The notes below the pieces were generated by a model that made no database searches, was not told the origin of the DNA, and saw only the letters and a list, made by a program, of their open reading frames with translations. From an uncultured Akkermansia sp. (GTDB taxonomy: Bacteria > Verrucomicrobiota > Verrucomicrobiia > Verrucomicrobiales > Akkermansiaceae): DNA of 64,000 bases. Location of the stretch: assembly GCA_905200945.1 (NCBI GenBank), contig CAJKMG010000001.1, positions 1-64,000 of the forward strand, read 5' to 3'. Both the position numbers and the translations under genes were made by a program. The stretch's first letter is position 1, and every line of letters begins with the position of its first letter. Shown in pieces: positions 44,258-53,432 of this stretch.

Positions 44258-45409
44258 ATGAAAAAAGACACCATTGACAAGCTGATCGGCCGCATTGACC
44301 ACATCAAGGAGGAGGATCTCCAGCGCTTTTTTGTCAAGCTGGCGGAACAGCAGGGTTTTTTCCAGCAGGTATTTGAAGCCATTCAGGAAGGCCTGATCCT
44401 GCTGGATAACAAGGGAAAAATTCTGTTCGTCAACAAGGCTGCCCTTAAACTCTTTGACAAGGAACGCGGGCAAATAACCCCGGATGACTTCTGTATTTTC
44501 CTGGGCAGGGACTGCTCATGGGACACGATCCAGCAGAGCCAGACCGCCGTCTCCCGGGACACGGAAATCTTTTACCCGGAACACAGATTCCTGAACATCT
44601 TCATTTCCCCCATCGGCAGCAAAAACCAGGGCCACCTGGTCCTGATACGGGATGAAACGCCCCGGCATAAAAAAAACGCAGAAAACCTTGAGGCAGAACG
44701 CCTGAATGCCTTGACGCTACTGGCCGCAGGAGTGGCTCATGAAATAGGCAACCCCCTCAATTCCATAGGCCTCCATCTCCAGCTCCTGGCCAGGAAGGCA
44801 AAGCAGCTGCCTCCAAAGTACCGGACGGACATGGAGGAATTGCTGAAAACAGCGGAGAGCGAAACCACGCGGCTGGACGTTATCCTGAAGCAATTCCTCC
44901 AGGCCATCCGCCCCACCAGGCCCATCCGGGAACCCTACAACATTGAAACCATCCTCATGGAAGTGCTGAAACTGCTGGAACCGGAAATCCAGCAGCGCGG
45001 CATCCAAATCAACACGGACCTCCAGCCCAGTCTTCCCATCCTCAGCCTGGACCCCGTCCAAATCAAACAGGTCTTTTACAACCTGATCAAGAATGCCTAC
45101 CAGTCCATCCCTCCGGAGGGAGGCACCATTCTGCTCAAAAGCGGTTATACGGATGACAGCGTATTCGTCACTGTGGCGGATACCGGCTGCGGTATTTCAC
45201 CGGAGGTCATGGGCAGCATTTATGAACCTTTCCTGACCACCAAGTCCACCGGCTCCGGACTGGGGCTGCTTATCGTTCGCCGCATCGTGAAGGAGCACGG
45301 CGGGTCCATCACGCTGGCCAGCCAGCCGGGTCAGGGAACCACCATCACGGTCTTCCTGCCGCGCGTGGAACGCACCATCAGGCTCCTGCCATCCTCCATT
45401 CCCTCATGA
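44258..45409 (+). CDS. Cytosolic PAS histidine kinase, NtrB-like
   Basis: 383 aa from the ATG at 44258, chosen because starts further upstream would lie within the promoter and operator. No membrane helix. A PAS domain (about 38-130, AIQEGLILLDNKGKILFVN) leads into a HisKA domain with His161 (AGVAHEIGNPLNSI) and a HATPase domain with NLIKNAYQSIP (N box), DTGCGISPEV (G1) and GSGLGLLIV (G2). Partner of the sigma-54 regulator that overlaps its stop codon by 4 nt. The signal is unknown; a small cytosolic ligand via the PAS domain is likely. Confidence 0.9.
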   Translation: MKKDTIDKLIGRIDHIKEEDLQRFFVKLAEQQGFFQQVFEAIQEGLILLDNKGKILFVNKAALKLFDKERGQITPDDFCIFLGRDCSWDTIQQSQTAVSRDTEIFYPEHRFLNIFISPIGSKNQGHLVLIRDETPRHKKNAENLEAERLNALTLLAAGVAHEIGNPLNSIGLHLQLLARKAKQLPPKYRTDMEELLKTAESETTRLDVILKQFLQAIRPTRPIREPYNIETILMEVLKLLEPEIQQRGIQINTDLQPSLPILSLDPVQIKQVFYNLIKNAYQSIPPEGGTILLKSGYTDDSVFVTVADTGCGISPEVMGSIYEPFLTTKSTGSGLGLLIVRRIVKEHGGSITLASQPGQGTTITVFLPRVERTIRLLPSSIPS

Positions 45410-46797
45410 AGATGCCTGTTCTGCTGATTGTAGATGATGAAAAACCCACGCGCGACGCTCTGCGCATGGGTTTTCAGGATGATTATGAAGTGTACACCGC
45501 CGCCAATCTCTCCCAGGCTTCCGCCCTCCTGCAGGAAGAATCTCCGGACCTGGTTCTGACGGATCTGAGACTGGGCGGGGAAAGCGGCATGGACGTGCTG
45601 AAAGCCGCTGCCTCCCTGCCCCACCCTCCGCAAAGCATCATGATGACTGCCTACGGCTCCGTGGATGCCGCCGTAGCAGCTATGAAAGAGGGAGCGTACG
45701 ACTTCGTCACCAAACCCCTGAATCTGGACGCCGTGGAGCTGGTGCTCAAACGGGCGCTCCATACCCGGAACCTGGAAACGGCCAACCAGGAACTCACCAC
45801 CCGCATCCAGGCGGACTCCGGACTGCAAAAACTCCTGGGCAGGTCCGCCGCCATGGAACACGTATTCTCCATTATTCGTCAGGTGGCCCCCAGCAAAACG
45901 ACTGTGCTGATTGAGGGGGAAAGCGGCACCGGGAAAGAGCTCGTAGCCCAGGCCATCCATTCCCTTTCCGGAAGGCCGGAAAATAAATTCGTGGCCGTCA
46001 ACTGTGCGGCCCTTTCCCCCCAATTATTGGAAAGCGAGTTGTTCGGCCATGAAAAAGGCTCCTTCACCGGAGCCGGACAACGCCGCATCGGCCGCTTTGA
46101 GCAGGCGGACGGCGGCACCATCTTTCTGGATGAAATCGGGGAAATAGATGCCGGAACACAAGTCCGGCTGCTGCGGGTGCTGTCTGAACGGACCATTGAA
46201 CGCGTAGGGTCCAATGCATCCATTCCCGTCAATGTGCGCGTTATCGCGGCCACCAACAAATCATTGAAAAAGCTCGTGCAGGAAGGGAAATTCCGGGAAG
46301 ACCTCTACTTCCGCCTCAATGTGGTGCATATCCAGATGCCCCCCCTCCGGAACCGCCGTGAAGACATCCCCCTGCTCGCCACCGCCTTTCTGAAAGAATT
46401 CGCCAGGGAAAACAACAAGGAATTCAAGCCCCTCTCCCGGGACGCCCTTGAAGCCGTCCGGAATTACCCATGGCCGGGAAACGTTCGTGAACTCCGCACG
46501 GCCATGGAACATGGCGTCGTCATGAGCAATTCCGCCAGCATAGGCCTCCATCATCTTCCCCCGCAACTGCAGGATACTTCTCCGGAAGCCGCTCCACAGG
46601 AACGGCCGGAGGACAATGCACCCAACACGCAGAATGGGCTTGTCCCGGCCGGGGTTTTGAATTTATCCTTGCTGGAACGGAGTGCCATCCAACAAGCGCT
46701 GGCCCAGTCAAACGGCAATAAAACGGCAGCAGCCCACCTGCTGGGTATCAGCCGTCGCACTCTTCAACGCAAACTACAAGATATCCTCCATTCATGA
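45406..46797 (+). CDS. Sigma-54 response regulator, NtrC family
   Basis: 463 aa. Receiver domain (about 5-120) with phospho-acceptor Asp53 (LTDLRLGG). AAA+ domain (about 145-370) with Walker A GESGTGKELV, the sigma-54 loop GSFTGA and FLDEIGEID. Fis-type HTH (about 415-460, NKTAAAHLLGISRRTLQRKL). It activates sigma-54 promoters after phosphorylation by the overlapping histidine kinase. The next gene overlaps it by 4 nt and may be a target or part of the same response. No -24/-12 element was seen in this window. Confidence 0.93.
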   Translation: MKMPVLLIVDDEKPTRDALRMGFQDDYEVYTAANLSQASALLQEESPDLVLTDLRLGGESGMDVLKAAASLPHPPQSIMMTAYGSVDAAVAAMKEGAYDFVTKPLNLDAVELVLKRALHTRNLETANQELTTRIQADSGLQKLLGRSAAMEHVFSIIRQVAPSKTTVLIEGESGTGKELVAQAIHSLSGRPENKFVAVNCAALSPQLLESELFGHEKGSFTGAGQRRIGRFEQADGGTIFLDEIGEIDAGTQVRLLRVLSERTIERVGSNASIPVNVRVIAATNKSLKKLVQEGKFREDLYFRLNVVHIQMPPLRNRREDIPLLATAFLKEFARENNKEFKPLSRDALEAVRNYPWPGNVRELRTAMEHGVVMSNSASIGLHHLPPQLQDTSPEAAPQERPEDNAPNTQNGLVPAGVLNLSLLERSAIQQALAQSNGNKTAAAHLLGISRRTLQRKLQDILHS

Positions 46798-48671
46798 ATG
46801 AGCCCTCCTCGGCATCCCGCACCCCTTTTATCATTATCCTTATCCTGCTGCTGGCAATCACGGGGGTGCAGTACTTTTTCAACTTTAACGGGCTGGGCAC
46901 TGATGCCGCCATGGACCACGCCCAAATCGCCCGCAACGTAGCCAGGGGGCAGGGGATGACCACCAACTGGCTGAGGCCCATTCAGATGGTCTCCGGAAGC
47001 ACACGCGCCGGCCTCAACCCTTTTCTTTCAGACGCCCAGATACACGAACAGGAAGCCATCCGGGCCGGACAAGGCGAAACCCTCGTCGATCCGGAAAAAT
47101 TCAATCCCTATGCCCTCCGGGACACACGCAACGCTCCGCTGAACATCCTGACGGAAGCAGCTGTCTTCAGGATGGCCGGCGTCCACAAATTTGACCTGTG
47201 GAGCATGACGGGCTCATCCATGATTTACCTGCCTGACCGGATTGTGGCGGGCATTTCCTGCATGTTTTTCATCCTGTCCGTCCTGAGCTGCTATTACATC
47301 CTTCTCCGGATGTTTGACGTCACCATCGCCTGCTTCACCTGCCTGACGATGATACTCAGCAATCTTTTCCTGCAATACGCTACCAGCGGCCTCCCGCAGA
47401 TGATGATGCTCTTTTTCTTTGCCTGGGGCATCCACTTTTTGTACACGGCCCTGCAAAACAAGGAAGAAAACCGCGCATTCCTGTGGCCTCTCATCGGCAG
47501 CTCCATCTGTTTTTCATGCGTCTGCCTTACCGGATGGATCGGGCTGTGGCCCATGGCCGGTTTTCTGATTTTTGCAGGCATCCGGTTCAAACCGCACGGC
47601 CTGTACTGCATTCCGGGCCTTATCACTCTCCTTCTTTTCCTGGCCTACCCCATTTACATTAACCGCTCCCTCAGCGGAGGCTTCTTCGGAACAGCTTATT
47701 ACACCATCTTCACGGGGCTGACCGGCAATGAAGAAATAGCGATGAACGCCCTGGTTTCCGGGAGCATTCCCATCGCTGCCCAAAAAGTAGTCACTTCCGT
47801 CATCAACAACATTCTGACACAGGGTGACCTGCTCTACGAAAACCTCGGCAATCTCCCCCTGGCCATGGTATTTCTGCTGGCCCTCCTGCATAAATTCAAA
47901 CGTCCGGAAGTCAACCAGTCCAAATGGGGCATTTTTGCCATGTGGGTCCCTGCCGTCATCGGCATGGCCATTTATACCTCCAATAAAACCGGCATTTCCT
48001 TAGGGCAAATTCAAATCCTCTTCGCTCCCTTTTTCACGGCCTATGGCACGGCATTTGTTCTCAACCTGATAGCCAGGCATTCCAACAAAGAGCTAATCTC
48101 CATCCTTCGGGGAGGCGTCCTGCTGCTCTCCCTTCTCATCACTTCCCTTCCGCTTCTGCTCAACCTTCCGCACATTGTGCGGGTGGGCATCCTGACGGCC
48201 GGCCGCGGCATTCCGGCATGGCCGCCCTACTATCCCCTGGGCCTTAACCGGGATCTTCGCACCCAGACGACGGAAAAGGATTTCATTCTCACGGACCAGC
48301 CGTCCGCCGTCGGGTGGTATGCAGACCGGAAAGCCATCGGCATCCCCAAAATGGTGGAACAATTCATGGTGCTGGAACGCATTTTGAAATTCCACGGAGG
48401 CAAGGTGGGCAGCATTCTGGTGACTCCTTCTTCCACGTCAAAAATGAACCTCCGCACCATTTCCTCCTCCTATGGAGAATTCACTCCCCTCGTTCTGGAA
48501 GGCACGGTTCTGTTCCAGACCAAGGATAAAAACCCCGTGTACATCTTTGACCACAGCCGGGCGCTTGCCCCCCTGGCGCAGCGCTTTGGAACGCCTGACT
48601 CCCGCCAATTCATTCAGGGAGCGGAAATGATTCTTTACAAAGACCTTCAGGAAACCGCCCCTCAACCTTAA
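46794..48671 (+). CDS. GT-C-like polytopic membrane protein
   Basis: 625 aa with about ten or more membrane helices; the first is at about 11-28. After it comes GLGTDAAMDHAQIARNVARGQ, matching the Asp-containing first loop of GT-C glycosyltransferases (ArnT/PMT type). The C-terminal 200 residues are soluble and contain DFILTDQPSAVGWYADRKAIG. Probably transfers a sugar from a polyprenyl-phosphate donor at the outer face of the inner membrane. Translationally coupled to the sigma-54 regulator. Exact product unknown. Confidence 0.7.
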   Translation: MNEPSSASRTPFIIILILLLAITGVQYFFNFNGLGTDAAMDHAQIARNVARGQGMTTNWLRPIQMVSGSTRAGLNPFLSDAQIHEQEAIRAGQGETLVDPEKFNPYALRDTRNAPLNILTEAAVFRMAGVHKFDLWSMTGSSMIYLPDRIVAGISCMFFILSVLSCYYILLRMFDVTIACFTCLTMILSNLFLQYATSGLPQMMMLFFFAWGIHFLYTALQNKEENRAFLWPLIGSSICFSCVCLTGWIGLWPMAGFLIFAGIRFKPHGLYCIPGLITLLLFLAYPIYINRSLSGGFFGTAYYTIFTGLTGNEEIAMNALVSGSIPIAAQKVVTSVINNILTQGDLLYENLGNLPLAMVFLLALLHKFKRPEVNQSKWGIFAMWVPAVIGMAIYTSNKTGISLGQIQILFAPFFTAYGTAFVLNLIARHSNKELISILRGGVLLLSLLITSLPLLLNLPHIVRVGILTAGRGIPAWPPYYPLGLNRDLRTQTTEKDFILTDQPSAVGWYADRKAIGIPKMVEQFMVLERILKFHGGKVGSILVTPSSTSKMNLRTISSSYGEFTPLVLEGTVLFQTKDKNPVYIFDHSRALAPLAQRFGTPDSRQFIQGAEMILYKDLQETAPQP

Positions 48672-48678
48672 TTCCCAT

Positions 48679-48939
48679 ATGGCCAAACAACGGAAAAACG
48701 CTCCCGGATTTGAAGAATCCGTAGCACGCCTGGAAGAAATCATACGCCTGACGGAAGCCCCCGTCACCGAGCTGGAAGACATGATAGCCCTGGTGGAAGA
48801 AGGCAATAAGCTCATCCGTCACTGCCGCAGCATCCTGCATGATGCGGAACTGCGCATTCAAACTCTCAGCAACCCGGAAACCGTTCAGGATAAAACGGAT
48901 ACTGATGAACCAGACAGCAATGAATTCTCCCTCACCTGA
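48679..48939 (+). CDS. xseB: Exodeoxyribonuclease VII small subunit
   Basis: 86 aa, helical. Family core GFEESVARLEEIIRLTEAPVTELEDMIALVEEGNKLIRHCR in pieces. It binds the XseA large subunit, which is not encoded in this window. The gene end overlaps the start of dxs by about 35 nt, a common xseB-dxs coupling in bacteria (often with ispA between them, missing here). Confidence 0.93.
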   Translation: MAKQRKNAPGFEESVARLEEIIRLTEAPVTELEDMIALVEEGNKLIRHCRSILHDAELRIQTLSNPETVQDKTDTDEPDSNEFSLT

Positions 48940-50806
48940 ACTTCCGGAACTGCTGGCAAGCATCCGCAGCCACGCAGATCTGATGAAAATCCCTGAGTCG
49001 GAACTGCCCAGGCTTGCGGAAGAAATCCGGAATACTCTCATTCACTCCCTTTCCCTCACCGGAGGCCACCTGGGCCCCAACCTGGGCGTGGTAGAACTGA
49101 GCATTGCCCTTCACCGCGTCTTTGAAACGCCGCGGGATAAAATCATCTTTGATGTCTCCCACCAGGCCTATGTCCATAAAATGCTGACTGGGCGCGCTCC
49201 CCTGATCCACACCATCCGCCAGCACGGGGGGCTTTCCGGATTTGCCAAAATGTCCGAATCCCCTCATGACTCCTACGGAGCGGGGCATGCGGGCACGGCG
49301 CTTTCCGCCGCCCTGGGCATGTGCGCGGCCAGGGACCTGAAAGGAGAAGACTACCATGTGGTGGCCGTAGCCGGGGATGCGGCATTCACCTGCGGCACCA
49401 CTCTGGAGGCGCTGAACAATATCAGCCAGACCACCAAACGGTACATCACCATTCTGAATGACAACGAATGGGCCATCGACAAAAACGTAGGAGCGCTGGC
49501 AAAATACTTCAACTCCCTGCAAACATCGGAAACGTTTTCCTGGTTAAGGGATAAAACGGCCTCCTTCATTGAAAAGCTGGGCGGCACGCAGGCCAGGGAC
49601 TTTGCTTTCAAGCTGGAAGGCACCACCAAAAACCTTATCTTCCCGTCCCTGCTGTTCAACAAATTCGGGCTGCGCTATTTCGGCCCCTTGGACGGACACG
49701 ACATTCCCACCCTGATACGCACCCTTGCCTACATCAAGGATCTCAACGAACCCGTTATTCTGCATGTGGTCACCCAGAAGGGCAAGGGCTACCAGCCCGC
49801 TCTGGACAACCCCACCAAATTCCACGGCCTGGGCTCCTATTGCGTGAGGGACGGGGAAACGCAGGCCGCCCCCACCCCCACATTCTCCCATATCTTCGGC
49901 TCCACGCTGGTGGAAATGGCGCGCGAGGATGAATCCATCACAGCCATCACGGCCGCCATGGCCAGCGGCACCAAGCTGGACTTATTCAAGGAAGCCTTCC
50001 CCAAACGCTATTTCGACGTAGGGATCGCGGAAGAGCACGGCGCCCTCTTCGCCTGCGGGCTGGCGGCGGAGGGCATGAAACCCTACATCGCCATTTACTC
50101 CACTTTCATGCAGCGCTGTATTGACATGATTCAACATGACGCCGCGCTGCAAAAACTGCCCGTGCGTTTCTGCATGGATCGCGCCGGGCTTTCCCCGGAC
50201 GACGGCCCCACACACCACGGGCTGTTTGACATTGCCATGATTCGCAGTATCCCGAACATTGTCTTCATGCAGCCCAAGGATGAAGCCGAATTCGTCCACA
50301 TGCTCCGAACCATGAACCATTACCAGAACGGCCCCACCGTTATCCGCTATCCCAGAGGATGCGGCGCCGGAACCCCCGTCCCCGCCAAGGCGGAAATCCT
50401 CCCCATCGGCAAGGCGGAAGTACTTCAGACGGGACAGGATGTAACCCTCGTTTCCCTGGGCACCATGATCGGCATCGCCCGGGAAACCGCCTCGCTGCTG
50501 GCAGCCCGCGGCTACACCGTCACCCTGATCAATGCCCGTTTCATCAAACCTCTGGATGATGAATGCATCCGCCGTCACGCAGCACGCAGCCGGGTGGTCT
50601 GCACCTTCGAAGACCACTCCATCAGCGGCGGCTTCAACTCAGCCGTTCTCGAATCCCTGGAAACCGGAGATGTCAAGACGCCCGTGGAAGCCATCGCATG
50701 GCCGGACCAATTCATTGAGCATGGTTCGGAATCCATCCTCAGAAAAAAATATGGACTCACGGCGGAAGCCGCGCTACAAAAAATCATTCCCCACCTGAAC
50801 TCCTGA
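48905..50806 (+). CDS. dxs: 1-deoxy-D-xylulose-5-phosphate synthase
   Basis: 633 aa from the ATG at 48905; the ATG at 48920 is an alternative. It condenses pyruvate with glyceraldehyde 3-phosphate, first step of the MEP isoprenoid pathway. TPP-enzyme motifs: SLTGGHLGPNLGVVELSIALH, FDVSHQAYVHKMLTGR, GDAAFTCGTTLEALNNI, LNDNEWAID and AEEHGALFACGLA. The GDG and catalytic blocks differ from the textbook enzyme at several residues (GDAA for GDGA, AEEHG for AEQHA), so it is a divergent member. Overlaps xseB. Confidence 0.9.
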   Translation: MNQTAMNSPSPELPELLASIRSHADLMKIPESELPRLAEEIRNTLIHSLSLTGGHLGPNLGVVELSIALHRVFETPRDKIIFDVSHQAYVHKMLTGRAPLIHTIRQHGGLSGFAKMSESPHDSYGAGHAGTALSAALGMCAARDLKGEDYHVVAVAGDAAFTCGTTLEALNNISQTTKRYITILNDNEWAIDKNVGALAKYFNSLQTSETFSWLRDKTASFIEKLGGTQARDFAFKLEGTTKNLIFPSLLFNKFGLRYFGPLDGHDIPTLIRTLAYIKDLNEPVILHVVTQKGKGYQPALDNPTKFHGLGSYCVRDGETQAAPTPTFSHIFGSTLVEMAREDESITAITAAMASGTKLDLFKEAFPKRYFDVGIAEEHGALFACGLAAEGMKPYIAIYSTFMQRCIDMIQHDAALQKLPVRFCMDRAGLSPDDGPTHHGLFDIAMIRSIPNIVFMQPKDEAEFVHMLRTMNHYQNGPTVIRYPRGCGAGTPVPAKAEILPIGKAEVLQTGQDVTLVSLGTMIGIARETASLLAARGYTVTLINARFIKPLDDECIRRHAARSRVVCTFEDHSISGGFNSAVLESLETGDVKTPVEAIAWPDQFIEHGSESILRKKYGLTAEAALQKIIPHLNS

Positions 50807-50813
50807 TCTGTTT

Positions 50814-51587
50814 ATGAAAACACGCACCTTCCTGCTGGCAGCCCTTGCGCTTGCCCTTCTTCCCGTCTCCGCGCGACAATCCCTGCCGGCCTCCCCTTCC
50901 CCTGCCTGGATTCAGGAATTCAACAACCTGCCGGAAACAACCAGAAAAAGCTATATAGCCCAATTCCGCAAAGCGGAACAGCTCTTTGCCCAGAAAAGAA
51001 TCATGGAATGTCTTTTTTCCCTCATGGAGCTGGAAAAACTTTATGCCGGAAATCCGGGCTTATACAACCTCCGCGGCGCATGCTACATTGAAATCCGCAA
51101 TATCGAAAAGGCCCTGGAAAATTTTGAAAAAGCCCAGAAACAGGATCCCTCCAACCTCACCATCCAGTTCAACCTGGCGGAAGCGCATTACGTCAATCAC
51201 GACTATTCCAGGGCTCTGAAAGCGTTCACGGAACTCCTTCTCCCCTTCAAGGACAATCCCGGCATGACGCCCCTGCTGCAATTCAAGCGTTATATCTGCG
51301 CCCGCAAACTGGATAACCAGCCCCTTGCCGCGGAATTGGAAAAACTGTACGGCCCGATGGATGATACGCCATACTACTACTGCACCCAGGCCATCCTCAA
51401 ACTGATGGAAGGGGACAAGGAAGCCGCCCAGGGACAGCTCCTTTCCGCCATCCGCATCTACGGAGGCACCAGCGCCATCCAGGCCTTCACGGACGCCATG
51501 ACGGAGGCTGGCATCCTTCCCTCCCCCTATGGGCAAACCGTCCCAACCGAACAGCCGGTAAAAACCGGACTGGAAAAACGCCGTTAA
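50814..51587 (+). CDS. Secreted TPR protein
   Basis: 257 aa with a signal peptide (about 1-23). Several TPR-like repeats (about 45-220), such as YNLRGACYIEIRNIEKALENFEKA and FNLAEAHYVNHDYSRALKAF. A scaffold for protein interactions in the periplasm. Its TAA stop overlaps the ATG of recO by one base, so they are translationally coupled. Partner unknown. Confidence 0.75.
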   Translation: MKTRTFLLAALALALLPVSARQSLPASPSPAWIQEFNNLPETTRKSYIAQFRKAEQLFAQKRIMECLFSLMELEKLYAGNPGLYNLRGACYIEIRNIEKALENFEKAQKQDPSNLTIQFNLAEAHYVNHDYSRALKAFTELLLPFKDNPGMTPLLQFKRYICARKLDNQPLAAELEKLYGPMDDTPYYYCTQAILKLMEGDKEAAQGQLLSAIRIYGGTSAIQAFTDAMTEAGILPSPYGQTVPTEQPVKTGLEKRR

Positions 51588-52123
51588 TGAATGCGGAAGC
51601 GACGGTCCTGAAGCTTTATCCCCTGGGAGAAAACGGCCTGATTGCCGTCTGGTGCACGGAAGAAGGCCTTATCAGGACGGCGGCAAAAAGCGCCAGAAAA
51701 CCCGGCAGCCCCTTTGCCGGGTGTCTGGACATTTTCTATCAGTGCCGCATGCAGTGGACGCAGGCAAAGAAGGGGGATTTGCACACCCTGACCTCCGCAG
51801 ACCTGCTTTCACCGCGCCTGGCCCTCCGGAAAAGCTACCTCCGGCTCAGTGCGGCAGGCTATTTCGCGCGCCTGTTTCTCCAAATGCTGGAACCGGACAC
51901 GCCCATCCCGGAATTTTACGACTTGCTGCAGAGGGCCTACACCTACCTGGAAAACAATGATCCCACGCTACGCGCCGTCCTGCACTTCGAACAGGAACTC
52001 GCCCGGCTGCATGGAATAGCCCACCCAGGCATCCCGGCGCACGTCATTCTAAAATCCCACTTCGGCAAGCTTCCCCCGCAGCGGGAAAAACTGCTCGGAA
52101 GCCTGGAACAAAAAGAAAGCTGA
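51587..52123 (+). CDS. recO: RecO-like recombination mediator, short form
   Basis: 178 aa versus about 240 for usual RecO. An N-terminal OB-fold (EATVLKLYPLGENGLIAVWCTEEGLIRTAAKSARKP) and a helical central part follow the family. The C-terminal part is short and the four-Cys zinc finger common in RecO is absent. RecO loads RecA with RecR on gapped DNA. Linked to the TPR gene by stop-start overlap. Family likely, activity less sure. Confidence 0.65.
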   Translation: MNAEATVLKLYPLGENGLIAVWCTEEGLIRTAAKSARKPGSPFAGCLDIFYQCRMQWTQAKKGDLHTLTSADLLSPRLALRKSYLRLSAAGYFARLFLQMLEPDTPIPEFYDLLQRAYTYLENNDPTLRAVLHFEQELARLHGIAHPGIPAHVILKSHFGKLPPQREKLLGSLEQKES

Positions 52124-52274
52124 GCAACATGCCTATCCTGCTTTCATCCTCAGCAGGGGATGTTCCCCGCCCCGCTCAACACGTCCTTCCTCCGGGACGG
52201 GATGCGCATTGTTCCGTGCGCGAGATTGACTTGTCCGCAGCCTTCGGGCAGAATATCCGGCACGGTTTTACTGC

Positions 52275-53366
52275 ATGAAGATCCTTGACAGATACATTGC
52301 CCGCCAGCTGCTGGGTGTCACGGCCCTGGGGGTAATGGCCCTGAGCGCCCTGCTCCTTCTGGGAAACCTGTTCAAGGAACTGCGTCCCCTCCTGGTGGAA
52401 AACAAGGCTCCCATCAGCATCGTTCTGGAATTCATCTTCCAGGTCATCCCCTTTTCGCTGATGTTCTCCATTCCGTGGGGGTTCCTGACGGCCGTTCTTC
52501 TGGTGTACGGCCGTCTGGCCTCGGACAACGAACTCACCTCCATGCGCATGTCCGGCATGAGCCTGTGGCGTCTGAGCGCCCCCGCCATCGCCATCGGCAT
52601 CGCCCTTTCCGGCCTTTGCTACTGGATTAACATAGACATCGCACCGCGCGCCAAGCAATCCATTTCCGAGTTGCTCATCAAAGCCGCATCCATCAACCCG
52701 AAGGGGCTTCTCAATGAAGGCCAGGCCATTACCAAATTCGACAACCTGGAAATCTACATCGACAAACGCGTGGACGACGTCATCCACGGCATGCATATCT
52801 ACCAGAAAGCGGACGACAAATCCCCGTCTGTGGCCATGCACTCGGAACGCGTGACCATGGATTTCTCCCCCGAGAAAAAAATCCTCACCCTGCATCTCAT
52901 CAATCCCCTCATCACCACGCAGGAAGAAGGTTCCATCTCCCAAAGCGTGACCATGGACGAGATGCCTCTGAGCATCAACCTGGACAAATCCCGCTCCCGA
53001 CGCATCAAGGCCAACCGCTTCACCAACCGGGAAATCCGGGAAGCTCTGGACACGCCCGGCTATCTGGATAAAAAGCAGACCACGGAATTCGCCACGGAAC
53101 TGCCCAGGCGAGCCTCCTTCTCCCTGGCCTGCATCGTCTTTGCCCTCATCGGCGTGCCACTGGCCATCAACACCCGCAGAAAAGACACCTCCACAGGATT
53201 TGCCCTGGGCATCCTGATCGCCTCACTCTACTTTCTGGCCCTGATCTTTGCAGACTTGTCCCGGAAAAACGACACGATGCTCCCCTATATTCTGCTGTGG
53301 CTTCCCAACATCATCACGGTTGCCGTGGCGTTGCACCTTCACAAACGGGCCAGGCACAAGGGATAA
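52275..53366 (+). CDS. LptF/LptG family LPS export permease
   Basis: 363 aa. Six membrane helices, three at each end, around a periplasmic beta-jellyroll-like domain (about 110-250). MKILDRYIARQLLGVTALGVMAL is the typical start, and LARRASFSLACIVFALIGVPL-like sequence begins the C-terminal membrane part. Part of the LptBFG complex that extracts LPS from the inner membrane. The partner permease is not in the window. LptG is slightly more likely from length, but I do not name it. Confidence 0.83.
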   Translation: MKILDRYIARQLLGVTALGVMALSALLLLGNLFKELRPLLVENKAPISIVLEFIFQVIPFSLMFSIPWGFLTAVLLVYGRLASDNELTSMRMSGMSLWRLSAPAIAIGIALSGLCYWINIDIAPRAKQSISELLIKAASINPKGLLNEGQAITKFDNLEIYIDKRVDDVIHGMHIYQKADDKSPSVAMHSERVTMDFSPEKKILTLHLINPLITTQEEGSISQSVTMDEMPLSINLDKSRSRRIKANRFTNREIREALDTPGYLDKKQTTEFATELPRRASFSLACIVFALIGVPLAINTRRKDTSTGFALGILIASLYFLALIFADLSRKNDTMLPYILLWLPNIITVAVALHLHKRARHKG

Positions 53367-53432
53367 GCCCCCGGCGGAAGCCCTTCCCGCTGGCGTGGAA
53401 TTAGCTTTCACAGCATGGGAGCTTCGGGTAAC

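Noticed and set aside
44096..46797. Sigma-54 (-24/-12) promoter near the NtrC-family gene
   Set aside because: No TGGC-N7-8-TTGC element was found upstream of the operon or neighbouring genes; the promoter seen is sigma-70-like.
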